From assembly GCA_024695225.1 (NCBI GenBank), contig JAILIO010000049.1, positions 1 through 11,394 on the forward strand: a stretch of DNA of 11,394 bases, written 5' to 3'. This document shows positions 1-6,588 of this stretch, piece after piece; position 1 is the stretch's first letter; each line of letters begins with the position of its first letter. The DNA is from Lachnospiraceae bacterium. Lineage in GTDB: Bacteria; Bacillota; Clostridia; Lachnospirales; Lachnospiraceae. Under the pieces are notes generated by a model that saw only the letters and a program-made list of their open reading frames with translations, was not told where the DNA came from and did not search any database. Made by a program: the position numbers and the translations under genes.

Positions 1-281
1 CATAGTGTCCGTGCAGTTCTACCTTTTGGATATAAATCTTTAGCAAGATTCTGGTCAAAATACTTCTCAGCCACTTTCATCAGATTATCTCCATTCGATG
101 CAGCTTCATTCATGGTTTTATTAAAGTCTTGGTTCTCTCCCACTAAAGTATCCATTAGTTTAATAAAATCAAGACCTATAATATCATCATTACCTACACT
201 ATGAGCAGGGTAATGTTCTTCACTCATATCCTTATCATCATAAAATTTTTCACATAATCTACATTTTAGTTTTTCTCCCAA
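1..281 (-). CDS. HNH-nuclease-like protein, N-terminal part (cut by window edge)
   Basis: An open frame of 93 codons runs from a TTG start to the left edge without a stop. The start is chosen because AAAGGAG (290-296) sits 8 nt upstream and no in-frame ATG has a comparable site. The protein begins MGEKLKCRLC and has C7-x2-C10 followed by a SEEHYPAH segment (residues 20-27). A zinc-binding CxxC followed by E-H-x-P is typical of the first half of HNH/treble-clef nucleases; the second metal or catalytic half would lie beyond the window. Residues 35-80 look helical and are not recognisable. It is the last visible gene of the mcrB-mcrC-DUF6508 series and follows a palindromic repeat, so it may be a partner in that system. 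The HNH assignment is an inference from one motif; a zinc-ribbon protein without nuclease activity is equally possible. Confidence 0.6.
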   Translation of the reverse strand, partial: MGEKLKCRLCEKFYDDKDMSEEHYPAHSVGNDDIIGLDFIKLMDTLVGENQDFNKTMNEAASNGDNLMKVAEKYFDQNLAKDLYPKGRTARTL

Positions 282-289
282 ATTAACTT

Positions 290-296
290 CTCCTTT
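290..296 (-). promoter_or_regulatory. Ribosome binding site deciding a TTG start
   Basis: AAAGGAG on the minus strand lies 8 nt before the TTG at 281. It is the only good Shine-Dalgarno sequence near this frame and supports a non-ATG start. Confidence 0.65.
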
Positions 297-300
297 AGAA

Positions 301-333
301 AATCACTTGTGGTCACAATGACCACAAGTGATT
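301..333. repeat. Dispersed palindrome, copy 1
   Basis: Two perfect 15-bp arms (AATCACTTGTGGTCA at 301-315 and its complement at 319-333) flank a 3-nt spacer. This is the longest and most perfect of four copies. It lies 4 nt after the stop codon of the DUF6508 gene and just before the ribosome binding site of the next gene. On the minus strand it is followed by only TTTTC, so a terminator role is weak. Confidence 0.9.
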
Positions 334-337
334 CTTT

Positions 338-769
338 TTATACATCGTCCAATTCTAGTAATCTTTCGAGCCATTTTTTTACGGCTCCGCTTTCGCAAAA
401 TCCCAACAGTGCGCCCTCACAAAATCTATCTGCTCTAACAGCACCTAAAAGTAAAGCCATAACACACTGTCCATCCAGATTATTAACATCCGCATTATCC
501 ATAGATCTTGTTTCCCATTTGATATTATTCTTTTCTAATATCTCTTGATAATTATGTAGCCCCATTTCAGGATGTCCTTCATCATAAGCATATATTTCAC
601 GCTCTAGTTTTCTTACAACTTGACCATAATTAACAAAAGGCATCTGTATTGGATCATCAGTAGTTCCTTTATGTTCCTTATCTACAATCCAATCACCATA
701 TTCGTTATCATCTAGCTCTTTTAATAATATAGTTAGCGTCTCAAAAATAACATTCACCCCCATTTTCAA
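338..769 (-). CDS. DUF6508 domain-containing protein
   Basis: A protein of up to 143 aa. The C-terminal half carries VRADRFCEG (residues 111-119), followed by a small-residue helix and a closing W-L-E-R-L-L-E-L segment. Together with the PFVNYGQVV segment near residue 44, this is the pattern I know from DUF6508 proteins, whose function is unknown. The start is uncertain: the frame opens with TTG at 769 inside the palindrome arm, ATG is the third codon (763), and neither has a Shine-Dalgarno sequence because the palindrome occupies that position. The frame is the same as that of mcrC: nine sense codons separate the mcrC TAG stop from the TTG. Coupled reinitiation or limited readthrough is therefore possible. 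The position behind mcrC suggests a defence accessory role, which is inference only. Confidence 0.7.
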   Translation of the reverse strand: MKMGVNVIFETLTILLKELDDNEYGDWIVDKEHKGTTDDPIQMPFVNYGQVVRKLEREIYAYDEGHPEMGLHNYQEILEKNNIKWETRSMDNADVNNLDGQCVMALLLGAVRADRFCEGALLGFCESGAVKKWLERLLELDDV

Positions 770-793
770 CTTGTGGTCACGGTGACCACAAGT
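769..793. repeat. Dispersed palindrome, copy 2
   Basis: Perfect 11-bp arms ACTTGTGGTCA (769-779) and its complement (783-793) flank a 3-nt spacer. It begins 3 nt after the mcrC stop codon and reaches the first codon of the DUF6508 frame. No U-tract follows on the minus strand, so it is not a standard terminator. Confidence 0.9.
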
Positions 794-796
794 GAC

Positions 797-2134
797 CTAT
801 AAACTTAATTCCAATTCTGATTTAAGTAATTCTGTAACAAAATGCTCTTCATTTTCACCTATTTTATTAACAAATTCTGAATAGCTATCGCAATCTCTAG
901 GAATCTTCAACCCATGTTTTATAACTGATATATCTTCTCTAGCCGACACATTCTTTTCATATGTGGAGCCTTTATTAAGTTTCAAATATAAACTGCTCCC
1001 CTGAGTTGCCTCTGGATAAAGATAATATCCTCTTTTAGCATCAAACCTGAACATATAAGCTAATACTTGCAGATAATCCTTATTCCCAATATTATCTATT
1101 GGTTTATATTTAGCATCAGCAACAACACGATTTTCTACTCGCTTTCCCAAAAAATCTGGATATATTAAACCAACATTTCCCGAAAACAGTCTCTGAGCCC
1201 CTGAACCTTGCTTATTCATAGGATGATAAAAATCATTACTAATTAATGTATTTATATATTCTTCCCACAACCAAGCCCCATCAAATAAAATCCCATAGAC
1301 CTTTCGATTACTATAGCCAAATTGATGTCGTTGATTCTGCAAAATCAATATACATAATTTTTGAAGATCCCTATACTCATGATAATAAGCATGTCTTATA
1401 ATGTTTTTCTTATTTTTTTCTACAATGTTACGTCTATCTGCCGCATGATATTTAGGTGTAGCATCAATTACAAGTTTAACCTCATCTTTTGCCAAATTTA
1501 GAAGCTTATAACCATATGATTTACCCTTTATAAACTCAATTGTATGTCGAATTAGCTCCATCAAATAGTTTTCATATGAATACTCCCTTTGGCTATATGC
1601 TATATTTCCAACAAATGGAATATTCTTCTGGATATGCTTATTTACATCAATTGTACCCTTTACATTTCCATCATTATAATCCTTGCGAATATACATTTTA
1701 AAAGCACCTTTACGAGCTGCATTTTTCAAGTAATGTGGAAATAAGAAAAGGAGCAAATTAAACATTTTATCATCTTGATTAGCACTTGTTTCAAGGTTAA
1801 TAAAGTTAGGGAAATCTAAAACCTTTTCTAGCAAATATTGAAAAAAGTAATCTGTTTCCCCAAGACTAAATCTCGACTCAATTATTAAACGTTCATCACC
1901 GGAGCCAAGAAATCCCATTATATTTCCAGAACAATACATATCGTTGTAGCTTTGCAAAACCATTTGTTCATTAGAAATATCTTCTGCTTCCTTTATTCCC
2001 TCAGGGAAAACAAACACACCTTCTCGTTCTAATTGTTCTAGTGTTTTATCCACTACCTGATTAACAACCGAACGAATCTCGCTATAATCTTCCTTTTTTC
2101 TATATTGATTATCCTTAATTTTGAGCTGCTTCAT
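797..2134 (-). CDS. mcrC: McrC-like PD-(D/E)xK nuclease subunit of a type IV restriction system
   Basis: A 445-aa protein from the ATG at 2134, chosen because GAGGG lies 8 nt upstream; the frame is open a further 11 codons. McrC associates with the McrB GTPase ring and cuts modified DNA. The nuclease core is visible: WEEY (about 290-293), the acid in IYPDF (D327), then DAKYK (D340, K342) and the following Q-V-L-A-Y helix (from Q356), the usual order of McrC catalytic motifs. The N-terminal half, with EYSYENYLMELI (about 184-195), is the helical part that contacts McrB in known McrC proteins. The gene overlaps the mcrB end by 20 nt, as expected of a two-subunit machine made from one mRNA. All predicted catalytic residues are present, so it is probably active. 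The modification recognised cannot be told from sequence. Confidence 0.9.
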   Translation of the reverse strand: MKQLKIKDNQYRKKEDYSEIRSVVNQVVDKTLEQLEREGVFVFPEGIKEAEDISNEQMVLQSYNDMYCSGNIMGFLGSGDERLIIESRFSLGETDYFFQYLLEKVLDFPNFINLETSANQDDKMFNLLLFLFPHYLKNAARKGAFKMYIRKDYNDGNVKGTIDVNKHIQKNIPFVGNIAYSQREYSYENYLMELIRHTIEFIKGKSYGYKLLNLAKDEVKLVIDATPKYHAADRRNIVEKNKKNIIRHAYYHEYRDLQKLCILILQNQRHQFGYSNRKVYGILFDGAWLWEEYINTLISNDFYHPMNKQGSGAQRLFSGNVGLIYPDFLGKRVENRVVADAKYKPIDNIGNKDYLQVLAYMFRFDAKRGYYLYPEATQGSSLYLKLNKGSTYEKNVSAREDISVIKHGLKIPRDCDSYSEFVNKIGENEEHFVTELLKSELELSL

Positions 2135-4205
2135 ATGTGTCACCCTCATCTGAAGCCTCATAACCATATGCTTTGGCGAATCTCTTCATGATGCCCTCTT
2201 CATCATATAAACCACGAACATAATCTTGAAGAAGTGGATTCAAATAATCCGTCCACAATTCATCAAAACTTACCGTTTTTAGTTTCAAGAAATACGATGC
2301 ACCAATCTGATAATTTTCATTTAAATCTTCCACTTTAATAATTTCAGTATTTAGTTTATCCATTCGTGCTAACGCTTCTGTTTTCAACTCTTCATTTTCA
2401 AGAGATTCAAGCATATCCTGAGTGTCTTCAGCCTTAATTTCAACAAACCTAAAACGTCTTCTCATCGCAAAATCAAAACTATCTACGGATCTATCAATAT
2501 CATTCATTGTACCAATAATATATACATTCTCCGGAATATAGAATTTTTCTTCAGGATTTACGTGCATATTAGAAAATTGTGTTGAAACTTCTCCTGCTTT
2601 TCCTCTATATCCTGGATCAATTGAAAAGAAAAGTTCTCCTAAAATCTTTGATATCTCACCTCTATTGATTTCATCTATTATGAAGATATACTTTTTTAAT
2701 TCTACCGGTGCTACTGGAGCTTTCAAATCTAATGCTTTAATTGCTTTAATTTCTTTATAGATTGCAAAATCATAAGAATATGCTTGTGTAGCAAACTGTT
2801 TTCCAAAGAAATTTGTAATGTCACTTACTTTTTCAAATGTTGCATCAGATTCTAACATTCTCTGAATTTCATTGATATTTAAGCTCAACTTATCTACGTT
2901 ATCATTACCCGGAATAGATATATAAATATGTTTTTCATCAACATTAGTAATCGTAAAGGAATTTCCCTTTATGGTTTTAAACTGGTCTTCTCCAAAGGAT
3001 ATATTAGAAAAGAAGTTTGCCATAATGGTTTTCGCGGAAACTTCCTGCTCTCTCATTTCCTTTGTCTTTTTAGAATCCTCATAGTTTTTTCTAGCCTTAT
3101 CTATAAATAACTTAAAAATGCCATCTTGAAGTTCAAATCCCATTGAACCATCATCATTTAACCTTGGTCGTAAGCCTTCTACAAAGTCCGAATAATCATA
3201 GCTTGGATGAAATTGGACAAACTCTACCTGTTGCTTTTGTTCCTCTGTAAGGTCTGAATATTGATCCGTATATCCATTAGAAATAATATCTGCAGCTATT
3301 TGTTTAGCCAAATATGATTTTCCTGTTCCTGGGGCACCTCTAAAAATAATATTCTTAGATTTAATCAGTAATTCTGAATAAGGATTTTTACAACCTTCGG
3401 CAGTATGCTTATCTTCTTCTACCGCTGCAGCTTCTGTACTTGCTTGATTTCTTTCCTGATCAGTCTTATCTCTATAAACAAGCACAAACTTATCGCCCTC
3501 TTTACCAAAGCGTTTTAAACACTCTTGAACAAAAACAAGTGTAGAAAACACATTCCACGAATATATAACAAACTGAGGTCCATTTTCCCTCGTATAAGTC
3601 ATAAACTCAAAGCTTGTACCATGATCCTGCTTATACTCATCAAGTGTAAGGTATATTCCTTTAATCACATCATTTTCTGGTCTGTACTGACAAACTGGGA
3701 ACTGTTTTCTATCCCAATCAGAAAGCTCTGCTACTTGCTTTTCAAACACCTGGAAAGCTAATCTAGGTAATGTCTGATTAGTATTTCTTCTTTCACCCTT
3801 ATTATAACTTCTTTTTGTTACTTCCCCTTCAGCATTTTCGAAGAAGGCATCAAGCGGCTTATATCCATCACCTAAAAACAAATTATTAGATCTAAAACGT
3901 TCATCCGTAGAAACCATAGATTCTGCAGTTATAGTTAATTCAAATTTTTCTTGTCTAGCATCCACTCTATACCCTTTAGTTGTAAAATAATTTTTTGCTT
4001 CAACCGCATTAAATCCATCCGTAACAAAGTCAGTACCATTTGCAATATGATCAGCCACTGCAATGACGTATTTAGGCGGATATTTATTACCATCTTCTGT
4101 AACTAAATCATACATCGTACTCTTATTCTTGTCTGGTACGCCATGCTCATCAATATACTTAAAAGCCTCTAAAATATGCTTATCGTCAATTTTTGGAATT
4201 GCCAT
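2115..4205 (-). CDS. mcrB: McrB-like AAA+ GTPase with N-terminal recognition region
   Basis: A 696-aa motor subunit of a modification-dependent restriction system. The AAA+ core has Walker A GAPGTGKS (290-297), the McrB-type QFHPSYDYSDFVEGLRP segment (331-347), Walker B FIIDEINRG (508-516), the McrB signature GTMNDIDRS (565-573) and MRRRF (581-585). About 120 residues are inserted between the QFHPS segment and Walker B (about 380-500), as in many McrB relatives. The first 85 residues resemble the small N-terminal head domain of ScoMcrA-like enzymes. Residues about 88-245 are a second unrecognised domain, presumably the reader of modified DNA. The start is an ATG with GGGGG 7 nt upstream. It is the first gene of the mcrB-mcrC operon. 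I am sure of the AAA+ family, less sure of the N-terminal domains. Confidence 0.9.
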   Translation of the reverse strand: MAIPKIDDKHILEAFKYIDEHGVPDKNKSTMYDLVTEDGNKYPPKYVIAVADHIANGTDFVTDGFNAVEAKNYFTTKGYRVDARQEKFELTITAESMVSTDERFRSNNLFLGDGYKPLDAFFENAEGEVTKRSYNKGERRNTNQTLPRLAFQVFEKQVAELSDWDRKQFPVCQYRPENDVIKGIYLTLDEYKQDHGTSFEFMTYTRENGPQFVIYSWNVFSTLVFVQECLKRFGKEGDKFVLVYRDKTDQERNQASTEAAAVEEDKHTAEGCKNPYSELLIKSKNIIFRGAPGTGKSYLAKQIAADIISNGYTDQYSDLTEEQKQQVEFVQFHPSYDYSDFVEGLRPRLNDDGSMGFELQDGIFKLFIDKARKNYEDSKKTKEMREQEVSAKTIMANFFSNISFGEDQFKTIKGNSFTITNVDEKHIYISIPGNDNVDKLSLNINEIQRMLESDATFEKVSDITNFFGKQFATQAYSYDFAIYKEIKAIKALDLKAPVAPVELKKYIFIIDEINRGEISKILGELFFSIDPGYRGKAGEVSTQFSNMHVNPEEKFYIPENVYIIGTMNDIDRSVDSFDFAMRRRFRFVEIKAEDTQDMLESLENEELKTEALARMDKLNTEIIKVEDLNENYQIGASYFLKLKTVSFDELWTDYLNPLLQDYVRGLYDEEGIMKRFAKAYGYEASDEGDTYEAAQN
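2143..2147 (-). promoter_or_regulatory. Ribosome binding site of mcrC inside mcrB
   Basis: GAGGG on the minus strand, 8 nt before the ATG at 2134 and within the last codons of mcrB. It favours this ATG over the earlier in-frame starts. Confidence 0.55.
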
Positions 4206-4229
4206 TGCTCATCCCCCTTTTTATTGTTT

Positions 4230-4258
4230 TTATATTATTATAATTTATCATGTGTCCA
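4230..4258 (-). promoter_or_regulatory. Possible mcrB promoter
   Basis: On the minus strand, TGGACA (4258-4253) and ATATAA (4235-4230) are separated by 17 nt in a very AT-rich gap. An overlapping alternative pair is possible. It lies between the upstream terminator and the mcrB start, where a promoter is needed. Confidence 0.35.
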
Positions 4259-4295
4259 TTTATATGTACTCTATCATTTTCGTCTACTTATATAT

Positions 4296-4324
4296 AAAAA
4301 AGTCCCTAGCATTTCGCTAGAGAC
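4296..4324 (-). terminator. Rho-independent terminator of the EAL gene
   Basis: A 9-bp stem (4302-4310 with 4316-4324, one G-U pair) with a 5-nt loop, followed on the minus strand by six T. It starts 3 nt after the EAL gene stop codon. Confidence 0.85.
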
Positions 4325-4327
4325 CCG

Positions 4328-5032
4328 TTATTCTGGCATACCCAAATAAAATCCTTGGAAGAAGTCTGCCCCTAGCTCTTTCATGGTGTTAAACTCAGCT
4401 TCAGTTTCAATTCCTTCTGCAACGACTTTTAACTTCTTCGAATGGAATGTTTCTATCATTTCTCGACAATTTGACTGCTTATATTTATCTTTATCTATGT
4501 CCGTTATTAAAGTTCTATCTATTTTGATAATATTAGGACTAGCAGCGTTCAACACATCAAACCCGTTTAATCCTGTTCCAAAATCATCTACAGCAACTTG
4601 ATTTTTGCTTATATCCGCAATTTTTCTTTTTGTCTTAGCTATTTCTTCTGAAAACTGTGGATACTCAAGCATTTCTAAAATCATAGCTTTTTGATCTTTT
4701 CCATAATAATCAATAAATGCCTTTACTTCCTCTTCACTAAAGATTTCACAAGGAAAAGTATTTATAGATAATATTTCTGTATATCCTCTTAACAAAAAAG
4801 CTTGAGTTGCGCCAAATAATGTTGCCACCTCTAAAATATGCAACTTATCCAACTCTTTATACTCTTCAATAAGATCCATCACATTTTTGCCATATGGACG
4901 CATTAACGCTTCTCTAGCGTAAACCGTTTTGCCATCAGGATAAAAGATTGGCTGAAATACGTATTCAATTTTCAATTCTGATAAAGCTTCCAATATTTCT
5001 TTGGATAAAGGTAAATCACCAAAGTAAATCAT
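4328..5032 (-). CDS. Stand-alone EAL-domain cyclic di-GMP phosphodiesterase
   Basis: A 234-aa protein made of one EAL domain with no attached sensor, GGDEF or membrane segment, so it should be cytoplasmic. The domain hydrolyses c-di-GMP to pGpG. Residues expected of an active enzyme are present: E41-A-L in REALMR, N91, E120 in LEMLE, the DDFGTG motif (149-154), K170 in IIKID, E206 in VAEGIE, and Q226 in the closing FFQGFYLG. The length is near that of a minimal EAL domain. The Shine-Dalgarno sequence is weak (GGGA, 9 nt from the ATG), suggesting modest expression. It has its own promoter and terminator and appears to be an independent unit between the defence operon and the small cargo genes. 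A c-di-GMP-binding effector role is less likely because the catalytic set is complete. Confidence 0.9.
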   Translation of the reverse strand: MIYFGDLPLSKEILEALSELKIEYVFQPIFYPDGKTVYAREALMRPYGKNVMDLIEEYKELDKLHILEVATLFGATQAFLLRGYTEILSINTFPCEIFSEEEVKAFIDYYGKDQKAMILEMLEYPQFSEEIAKTKRKIADISKNQVAVDDFGTGLNGFDVLNAASPNIIKIDRTLITDIDKDKYKQSNCREMIETFHSKKLKVVAEGIETEAEFNTMKELGADFFQGFYLGMPE

Positions 5033-5082
5033 TTATTTATTCCCAATTACTCTTTTTTGAACTTTAAAAAAGCCCTATTTTT

Positions 5083-5110
5083 ATTATACACATTTATAAA
5101 ATCTAGTCCA
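5083..5110 (-). promoter_or_regulatory. Putative promoter of the EAL gene
   Basis: On the minus strand, TGGACT (5110-5105), 16 nt, then a consensus TATAAT (5088-5083). This predicts a leader of about 45 nt. The -35 box matches only four of six positions. Confidence 0.5.
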
Positions 5111-5188
5111 TATATACTACATTTAAGCATATTATCAGTCTTCTTCGTTTAATTAAATAAAACTAAATCACTTATTGTCCTATCCCAT

Positions 5189-5401
5189 TTATAATAAAGC
5201 CGAATAAATTACGGATTCTTCTTCCGTTATTTCCTCATAATCAAGTTCTTCACCGCAGAAAATACATAGCTGACCTCTTTCCTCACGCCAGCTACCATCT
5301 TTGCATTTTCGCTCCATAAGTCCTTTATTGTAGCGATAAATCCGTTCTGCTGATTTTTCTTCTCTATTTAGTTCATACGCAAACCAAAACTTTTCATGCA
5401 T
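5189..5401 (-). CDS. Small hypothetical protein with a CxxC pair
   Basis: A 70-aa acidic protein that I do not recognise. It has a single C46-x2-C49 pair (LCIFCG) with another cysteine at 33, possibly one half of a metal site, then an acidic tail DYEEITEEE. There is no signal peptide or membrane segment. The start is supported by AGGGG 7 nt upstream of the ATG and by an extended -10 promoter about 40 nt away. It lies between the tRNA-binding gene and the EAL gene with its own promoter, so it may be a single-gene unit. I see no clear terminator after it. Confidence 0.65.
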   Translation of the reverse strand: MHEKFWFAYELNREEKSAERIYRYNKGLMERKCKDGSWREERGQLCIFCGEELDYEEITEEESVIYSALL

Positions 5402-5439
5402 ATTATTACCCCTACTTATAAATCTAGTCTTACTGTTTT

Positions 5440-5448
5440 ATTATACCA
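5440..5448 (-). promoter_or_regulatory. Extended -10 promoter of the 70-aa gene
   Basis: TGG directly followed by TATAAT on the minus strand gives an extended -10 element (TGnTATAAT). No good -35 box is visible, which fits this promoter class. The predicted leader is about 32 nt. Confidence 0.55.
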
Positions 5449-5469
5449 AACTAACATTTTTTAGAATAT

Positions 5470-5503
5470 AAAAAGAGCATACTGGATTATCCAATACGCT
5501 CTT
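5470..5503 (-). terminator. Strong rho-independent terminator of the tRNA-binding gene
   Basis: On the minus strand AAGAGC-GTAT-TGGA pairs with TCCA-GTAT-GCTCTT across a TAA loop; the central GTAT/GTAT block pairs with two G-U wobbles. A run of T follows. It lies 8 nt after the stop of the 142-aa gene. Confidence 0.88.
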
Positions 5504-5511
5504 AACCATAA

Positions 5512-5940
5512 TTATTCTAACTTTGCTCCTGCCGGAATTGCATCATTAAGCATAACGAGATTTAACTTCTCTTCTCCGTTTTCTTCATGAATTGCAGACA
5601 TAAGCATTCCACATGAGTCAATTCCCATCATACTTCTTGGTGGAAGATTCACAATCGCAAGTAATGTCTTTCCTACTAGATCTTCTGGCTCATAAAACTT
5701 ATGAACTCCTGAAAGAATTGTTCTGTCCTTACCTGTTCCATCATCAAGAGTAAACTGTAAAAGCTTTTTGCTCTTTGGAACTGCAACACAATCCTTTACT
5801 TTAACTACTCTGAAATCCGACTTACAAAATGTATCAAAATCTACATTTTCTTCTTCAAATGGTAAAAGGGAAATAGGAGATTTTTCTTCAACTACTTCCT
5901 CTGTAATCTGCTCATCTGTTGTTACTTCTATATTATCCAT
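5512..5940 (-). CDS. Stand-alone tRNA-binding OB-fold protein (MetRS C-terminal-like)
   Basis: A 142-aa protein. After an acidic, probably disordered, N-terminus (1-33), residues 34-142 match the tRNA-binding OB-fold seen at the C-terminus of methionyl-tRNA synthetase and in CsaA/Trbp111-type proteins. Visible hallmarks are FDTFCKSDFRVVKV (35-48), VPKSKKLL (54-61), ILSGVHKFYEPEDLVG (75-90) and the MMGIDSCGMLMSA strand-turn (104-116). In the known family this fold binds the tRNA elbow as a dimer and raises aminoacylation efficiency. No synthetase catalytic domain adjoins it in the window. AAAGGAG lies upstream with rather long spacing (12 nt). A folded RNA with an internal terminator hairpin precedes it on the same strand, so its transcription may be controlled there. 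The family is clear; the biological role as a separate protein is not. Confidence 0.87.
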   Translation of the reverse strand: MDNIEVTTDEQITEEVVEEKSPISLLPFEEENVDFDTFCKSDFRVVKVKDCVAVPKSKKLLQFTLDDGTGKDRTILSGVHKFYEPEDLVGKTLLAIVNLPPRSMMGIDSCGMLMSAIHEENGEEKLNLVMLNDAIPAGAKLE

Positions 5941-6072
5941 AATATAAGCACTCTCCTTTTCTTATATTTAATGTCCGTCTTATATACTACCAAAAATCCC
6001 TACATTTTACTAGGTTTTAAGACTTTTCACACCTCTATAATTAATTACTATATGTTGACATCAGGGACCCTC

Positions 6073-6164
6073 CGCTATGCTACAGGCATAAAAAAGGGCA
6101 CTCATCTCATTTTCTGGGAATGAAACAAGTGCCTGTCGGCCTTTTAGAACAGCCTAGCATAGCG
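6073..6164 (-). ncRNA. Candidate structured RNA or leader with three-way junction
   Basis: Read on the minus strand, CGCTATGCTA (6164-6155) pairs perfectly with TAGCATAGCG (6082-6073). Directly inside, GGCT/GGCC (6154-6138) can form a small hairpin, and CAGGCA (6135-6130) pairs with TGCCTG (6088-6083), giving a three-way junction. The last stem competes for four bases with a terminator hairpin (6097-6133). It matches no riboswitch class that I recognise. It lies 25 nt after the 116-aa gene and 132 nt before the tRNA-binding gene, so it could be a leader or attenuator for the latter, or an elaborate 3' end of the former. Confidence 0.45.
6090..6133 (-). terminator. Rho-independent terminator inside the structured RNA
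   Basis: On the minus strand GGCACTTGTTTCATT pairs with the segment ending AGTGCC (15 pairs including wobbles), followed by C and six T (6095-6090). It probably ends the repA-side operon after the 116-aa gene or attenuates reading into the tRNA-binding gene. Confidence 0.7.
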
Positions 6165-6189
6165 TAACCTAATGTAAACATATCTATTT

Positions 6190-6540
6190 CTAATTTTTCA
6201 ATGTCATGTTTACAGCTATGCTAAGCTCTAAAAGTCCAATAAATGCTGCTGTTATTATTTTCAAAATTATGCTTAAAACCTTTGAATCCACCTTATCACA
6301 TAAAACCCATATTAGCCCTACAAAAATAATTGTACTTGCTATGCTTGTAAGAAAAGATGTGTATGGAAAAAGTGTAAGCGCCATATATCCTACAACAAAT
6401 CCAATTCCAACAAGTGCTTTAATTCCTCCACTCATATTTTCCATAAACTGTCCGGTTATTACTACCGCATATATTATTGCCGGTATTAAATTTATAAAAG
6501 CAACTTTCATATTTGCTTCACTTGCGCATACTTTTTTCAT
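6190..6540 (-). CDS. Small four-helix membrane protein, function unknown
   Basis: A 116-aa protein from the ATG at 6540, chosen because GGAGG lies 9 nt upstream; the longer open frame runs into the palindrome and is unlikely to be translated. Hydrophobic segments at about 11-31, 40-59, 61-81 and 89-112 suggest four membrane helices with very short loops. The short N-terminus MKKVCASEAN has a lone cysteine, but not a lipobox in the usual setting. I do not recognise the family. It is the last gene before the hairpin terminator and follows the 149-aa gene and a palindrome copy, so it is probably part of the repA transcript. Confidence 0.65.
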   Translation of the reverse strand: MKKVCASEANMKVAFINLIPAIIYAVVITGQFMENMSGGIKALVGIGFVVGYMALTLFPYTSFLTSIASTIIFVGLIWVLCDKVDSKVLSIILKIITAAFIGLLELSIAVNMTLKN

Positions 6541-6560
6541 AAACAATATCCTCCAATGAA

Positions 6561-6587
6561 CACTTATGGTCACAGTGACCACAAGTG
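6561..6587. repeat. Dispersed palindrome, copy 3
   Basis: Twelve-bp arms (CACTTATGGTCA at 6561-6572, complement at 6576-6587, one mismatch that becomes a G-U pair in minus-strand RNA) flank a 3-nt spacer. It begins immediately after the TAG stop of the 149-aa gene. The 30 bases 6561-6590 are identical to copy 4. Confidence 0.9.
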
Positions 6588-6588
6588 A

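Noticed and set aside
6055..6082. A plus-strand promoter starting with TTGACA
   Set aside because: No acceptable -10 box lies 16-18 nt downstream, and there is no plus-strand gene to serve.
6065..6172. A MITE bounded by the CGCTATGCTA inverted repeats
   Set aside because: Identity ends after 10 bp, no target-site duplication is visible, and nested stems with a U-tract fit RNA structure better.
5941..6189. A T-box riboswitch or hammerhead ribozyme before the tRNA-binding gene
   Set aside because: No T-box consensus or specifier stem could be found, and the CUGAUG-like and GAAAC-like motifs are on opposite strands.
6206..6559. A 117-aa plus-strand open frame, and other plus-strand frames
   Set aside because: They lie opposite convincing minus-strand genes, lack ribosome binding sites and show no recognisable protein features.
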